A stretch of 8,711 nucleotides of DNA from NCBI GenBank assembly GCA_018725455.1, contig QLUN01000027.1, positions 1-8,711 of the forward strand, written 5' to 3'. The position numbers were made by a program, and so were the translations under genes. Below, in pieces: positions 6,719-8,711 of this stretch (position 1 is its first letter; every line of letters starts with the position of its first letter). The notes under the pieces are model-generated. The model was not told where the DNA came from. It did not search any database and was given only the letters and a program-made list of their open reading frames with translations. The stretch is from Chloroflexota bacterium (GTDB taxonomy: Bacteria; Chloroflexota; Dehalococcoidia; SZUA-161; SpSt-899).

Positions 6719-7121
6719 AGTGGCAGTAGCTGAAGAAGTAATTGATAGTCACCTTAATGACCAGATTGACTCAGGTTATTACATCCTCATTGCTGAGGCT
6801 GACTCAACCGCAATCGGTTATATCTGCTATGGACCTACACCGCTGACTGAGGGGACATGGGACCTCTACTGGGAGGCTGTCGCTCCCGAAAAGCAAGGGC
6901 AGGGCATAGGCAGTATCCTGATGGAGTCTGCAGAGAGCGAGATTGTGAAGGCCGAGGGGAGGCTGGCTATAATCGAGACATCATCGACACCACAATACGA
7001 GCGCGCCCGGCAATTTCATTTCAGTCATGGTTACCAGGTAGTAGCAAGCATCCCTGATTTCTATGCGCCCGGCGACGATAAGATAGTCCTGCAAAAGCGG
7101 CTGAAGCCGCATCAAACATAG
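6630..7121 (+). CDS. GNAT-family N-acetyltransferase
   Basis: This 163-residue protein of single GNAT-domain size opens with the typical KINIRPMAREDK strand. It has GYICYG, the strand LYWEAVAPE, the acetyl-CoA pyrophosphate loop QGQGIGS (residues 89-95), then IETSSTPQYERARQFHFSHGY and a final strand. It should transfer an acetyl group from acetyl-CoA to a small-molecule amine. As last gene of the operon, likely acceptors are the beta-amino acid or the ligated product. The archaeal beta-lysine acetyltransferase AblB is a useful analogy, but that protein is larger and I see no specific match. ATG 6630 and ATG 6618 are both possible and neither has a clear ribosome-binding site, so translation probably depends on ribosomes finishing the upstream gene, which it overlaps by 89 nt. 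Confidence 0.85.
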   Translation: MKINIRPMAREDKPSIMKILHHTPEFKPSEVAVAEEVIDSHLNDQIDSGYYILIAEADSTAIGYICYGPTPLTEGTWDLYWEAVAPEKQGQGIGSILMESAESEIVKAEGRLAIIETSSTPQYERARQFHFSHGYQVVASIPDFYAPGDDKIVLQKRLKPHQT

Positions 7122-7149
7122 CTGCTTGCTTGTAGCAGTTTAATTTTTC
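7120..7149 (+). terminator. rho-independent terminator after the kamA operon
   Basis: A 7-bp stem (7120-7126 with 7134-7140, one G-T pair) with a 7-nt loop overlaps the acetyltransferase stop codon and is followed by a T-rich tract, TTTAATTTTT (7139-7148). A second strong hairpin, GCGGC-TGAA-GCCGC (7097-7110), lies just before it inside the gene end. Together they should separate the operon from the cobU remnant. Confidence 0.65.
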
Positions 7150-7186
7150 CAAGTGCTGTCCTACTTTCAGGGGGAATCGAGGCACT

Positions 7187-7820
7187 ATGGATAGGAAATG
7201 CATCCTTATATTAGGGGGAGCGCGCAGCGGGAAGAGCCGCTTTGCCGAGGATCTGGCGGGCACTATCAGCGGCAAAGTTCTCTTCATTGCCACCGCCGAG
7301 GCCTTCGATGAGGAAATGAAGACTCGGATCGCACAGCATCAGTGCCAGCGTCCAGGCTCCTGGCAGACTCTGGAGATCCCCACCAATGTGACCAATGGGA
7401 TTGCCGCGCGGATCGGCGATGCCGAGGTCGTGCTCATCGATTGCCTCACCTTGCTGGTCTCGAATCTCATGCTGGGCGAGCAGCGAGGGCTCTCGGAATC
7501 AGGCAAGCTCCCGACCAGCGGTCAGGGGTCGGGGGTCAGCCCCCACCCCGTATCCCCGGCAACTGGCAACCGACCCCTGGCAACCGAAGGATGCTGAGAA
7601 TCGCGTCGTGGCGGAAATAGAAACACTGGCTGAATTCATGCAAAAGACGAGGGCAACCTTCATTATCGTCTCCAACGAGGTCGGACTCGGCCTGGTGTCA
7701 GAGAATAGGCTGGGGCGGGTGTATTGTGACCTTCTGGGAAGAGCCAACCAACTGATCGCCCGATATGCCGATGAAGTCTATTTCATGGTCGCCGGCATTC
7801 CAATGAAGGTGAGAGGATAA
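7187..7820 (+). pseudogene. cobU: cobU, frameshifted by a repeat insertion
   Basis: CobU is the adenosylcobinamide kinase / guanylyltransferase of cobalamin nucleotide-loop assembly and salvage. The N-terminal half reads from ATG 7187 (GAGG 4 nt upstream): P-loop GGARSGKS at residues 10-17, the conserved histidine H51 in RIAQHQCQRPGSW that takes GMP in the family, and LIDCLTLLVSNLMLG. This frame stops at 7595-7597. The C-terminal half continues in the +1 frame from about 7590 to the stop at 7818-7820: ENRVVAEIETL, then IIVSNEVGLGLVSENRLGR, and RYADEVYFMVAGIP. Removing the roughly 100 nt of repeat DNA between the halves would leave about 176 residues, the normal CobU length. The break therefore coincides with the insertion. 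A GTG at 7608 might still express the C-terminal part, but this lacks the P-loop. Confidence 0.85.
7514..7589 (+). repeat. dispersed GC-rich palindromic element, disrupting cobU
   Basis: This is the second copy of the element found in the histidine kinase; 7532-7552 is identical to that copy over 21 nt in coding orientation. CAGGGGTCGG (7523-7532) and CCGACCCCTG (7570-7579) form a perfect 10-bp inverted repeat around a 37-nt loop, and GGGGG-TCAG-CCCCC (7531-7544) can form an inner hairpin. The inserted length must be one more than a multiple of three, since the cobU frame shifts by +1 across it. Outer borders are estimated from the CobU family length. Confidence 0.75.
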
Positions 7821-7839
7821 CCATGACTGCCCACTCGAA

Positions 7840-7956
7840 ATGCAAAGCGATCTGCCATCCAGAGAGGAGCAATACGATGAACTTGCCATGATCGTGCGGC
7901 AGAGTCTCGATATGGAGCGTATCTATCGGATATGCGGCCTACAGCGCGCGGAATAG
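7840..7956 (+). pseudogene. probable cobQ (cobyric acid synthase) C-terminal remnant
   Basis: A 38-codon frame reads SREEQYDELAMIVRQSL followed by DMERIYRICGL and a stop. This resembles the extreme C-terminal helices of cobyric acid synthase, which often end in a Tyr-Asp-x-Leu-Ala pattern followed by Leu-Asp-Met-x-x-x-Tyr. The catalytic domains are absent: the frame is closed at 7810-7812, only 27 nt upstream, inside cobU. It therefore looks like a stump left by a deletion next to the broken cobU, consistent with decay of a cobalamin cluster. Identification rests on family memory of a short region; a chance ORF is the alternative. Confidence 0.45.
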
Positions 7957-8208
7957 GTGAGGCAAGAGGCTCTGACAGACAGGGCGTAGCCTTCGCCCTC
8001 TCGTTAACCTACTACCAGAGGAGCAAGGTGGAAGGCTTACCACTATTTGGGACTGCGTGGGTGCAAGTAAAGTTGATGTTTTATGCTATAATAATCAGGG
8101 ATAGGCTGACAATCATGGCAAAAGGGTGAATATCCTAAAGGTCTGGTCAAGCGGTAAGGGGTAAAACCCTCCTACCAAACCCCGAACGAGGATTGGAGGC
8201 GATTGCGC
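7957..8208. other. non-coding stretch with hairpins and an extended -10 site
   Basis: I recognise no gene here. AGGGCG and CGCCCT (7981-7986, 7994-7999) form a 6-bp hairpin without a T-tract. An extended -10 sequence, TGCTATAAT (8084-8092), lies in an A/T-rich spot without a good -35 box. An imperfect hairpin built from GGTA/TACC and GGGT/ACCC spans 8153-8176. No tRNA or known riboswitch pattern was seen. Confidence 0.45.
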
Positions 8209-8237
8209 TTGACATTTTCTGGAAGTTGTGGTTTAAT
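8209..8237 (+). promoter_or_regulatory. sigma-70 promoter, first of a tandem pair
   Basis: TTGACA (8209-8214) and TTTAAT (8232-8237) are separated by the ideal 17 nt, giving 11 of 12 consensus positions. GC-rich sequence upstream gives way to A/T-rich sequence here. Confidence 0.65.
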
Positions 8238-8278
8238 ATATACAAGAAGTAACAGGTAAGTTTTTCCAAAAATTGTGC

Positions 8279-8307
8279 TTGACCGGTTTAATGAAATGTG
8301 GTATATT
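8279..8307 (+). promoter_or_regulatory. sigma-70 promoter, second of a tandem pair
   Basis: TTGACC (8279-8284) and TATATT (8302-8307) are again 17 nt apart. The surroundings (GTGCTTGAC, and GTGG just before the -10 box) echo the first promoter 70 nt upstream, so the two may have arisen by duplication. Predicted start near 8314. Confidence 0.6.
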
Positions 8308-8370
8308 GAACCTAGCTTTTGGAGAAACTAAACTATTACTACCCTGGATTATATCAGAGAGGAAGTGTGC

Positions 8371-8568
8371 TTGTCAACTCAAAAAGAGCTCTATGCCCTT
8401 AAGATATTATTGTGGTCGTGCGCCCTCGTTGTGCGACACACTCTATATAATCCCGTCGCTGAGTCAGGATTTCCCCCTCCATTACAGTCCTCCGACGTCA
8501 AATTTTCTACCCCTTCAGGATCCCTGAGGCTGAATAGTTACAATAAAATTTCCCTTGAAAGGTGGTGA
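8371..8568 (+). CDS. small ORF of unknown function downstream of the tandem promoters
   Basis: This 65-codon frame starts at TTG 8371, 8 nt after GAGAGG (8357-8362) and about 57 nt after the second predicted transcription start. GTG 8365 is in frame but too close to the ribosome-binding site. The N-terminus LSTQKELYALKILL vaguely recalls the start of Rrf2-type regulators, but the spacing differs and nothing after about residue 15 supports it. The rest is rich in Pro and Ser with no domain I recognise. It could be a decayed gene or a chance frame. Confidence 0.25.
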   Translation: MSTQKELYALKILLWSCALVVRHTLYNPVAESGFPPPLQSSDVKFSTPSGSLRLNSYNKISLERW

Positions 8569-8573
8569 GAAAG

Positions 8574-8612
8574 ATGGTAATATTTAAGTGCAAATTCATG
8601 TATTCATCCTGA
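8574..8612 (+). CDS. 12-codon ORF with a strong ribosome-binding site
   Basis: ATG 8574 is preceded by AAAGGTGGTGA, one mismatch from a full anti-16S match, yet the frame (MVIFKCKFMYSS) ends after 12 codons. It begins 5 nt after the stop of the preceding small ORF. It might be a leader peptide or the broken start of a lost gene. Confidence 0.2.
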   Translation: MVIFKCKFMYSS

Positions 8613-8627
8613 AAACAAGGTAACTAC

Positions 8628-8711
8628 ACAGGCGCTCCAATTTCTTGAGTACCACTTGACTATTCGGAGAAAATCGTGCATCATAATATAGACAGGCGCT
8701 CCAATTTCTTG
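8628..8711. repeat. 20-nt direct repeat with a 64-nt period, cut by the window end
   Basis: The sequence ACAGGCGCTCCAATTTCTTG occurs at 8628-8647 and again, identically, at 8692-8711. The bases just before the two copies differ. The second copy reaches the last base of the window, so the true repeat may be longer and more units may follow. The 44-nt stretch between them contains a TTGACT (8656-8661). Confidence 0.75.

Noticed and set aside
7395..7820. Separate rightward 141-codon gene
   Set aside because: Only its part after about 7590 resembles a protein, and that part is the C-terminal half of CobU; the first part is an out-of-frame reading of cobU and the repeat.
7932..8129. Rightward 65-codon frame after the cobU remnant
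   Set aside because: No ribosome-binding site or family match; it overlaps a hairpin and an extended -10 site.
8446..8451. TATAAT hexamer
   Set aside because: No -35 element at a suitable distance; the nearest TTGTGC is only 11 nt away.
8610..8711. Leftward open frame of about 34 codons entering from the right edge
   Set aside because: It reads through the direct repeats in two different frames, is short, and has no recognisable motif.
8628..8711. Firm CRISPR call
   Set aside because: Two copies with one truncated, no known repeat type and no cas gene are not enough.

Overview
The window looks like a chromosomal segment of a GC-rich bacterium, about 55% GC by eye in the well-coded part. 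The PhoB/PhoR-like two-component pair, the KamA/ATP-grasp operon, the cobalamin genes and the GC-rich dispersed repeats would fit an uncultivated Chloroflexota (Dehalococcoidia-like) genome. That placement is inference only, because no marker gene in the window settles it.

Layout. Positions 1-2780 read leftwards: an OmpR/PhoB-type response regulator (2076-2780), its membrane histidine kinase (662-2074), and 11 nt further on the N-terminal part of an AT-rich DNA methyltransferase that runs off the left edge (1-650). The sharp change in base composition at about 655 suggests the methyltransferase was acquired. A 494-nt divergent region (2781-3274) carries a near-perfect sigma-70 promoter (TTGACA, 17 nt, TATAAT) and a leader of about 170 nt. 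Positions 3275-7121 read rightwards as one tightly overlapping operon: a lysine 2,3-aminomutase-type radical SAM enzyme, two different D-Ala-D-Ala-ligase-like ATP-grasp enzymes, and a GNAT acetyltransferase, ending in a hairpin/T-tract terminator. The simplest reading is a small pathway that makes a beta-amino acid (probably beta-lysine), joins it to one or two carboxyl or amino partners, and N-acetylates something. The product is unknown, and this is the best candidate for an undescribed system here.

Positions 7187-7956 are the ruins of a cobalamin locus: cobU, broken by a frameshift at a palindromic repeat, and what looks like the last 38 codons of a cobQ-like gene. The same repeat family (21-nt identical core) also sits inside the histidine kinase gene, in the same orientation relative to translation. 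There it is in frame and adds about 23 residues, so the element resembles the protein-coding palindromic elements known from Rickettsia.

Positions 7957-8711 have no recognisable conserved gene. They hold a pair of promoter-like sequences, two tiny ORFs with good ribosome-binding sites, and at the right edge two identical 20-nt direct repeats 64 nt apart, the second cut off by the window end.
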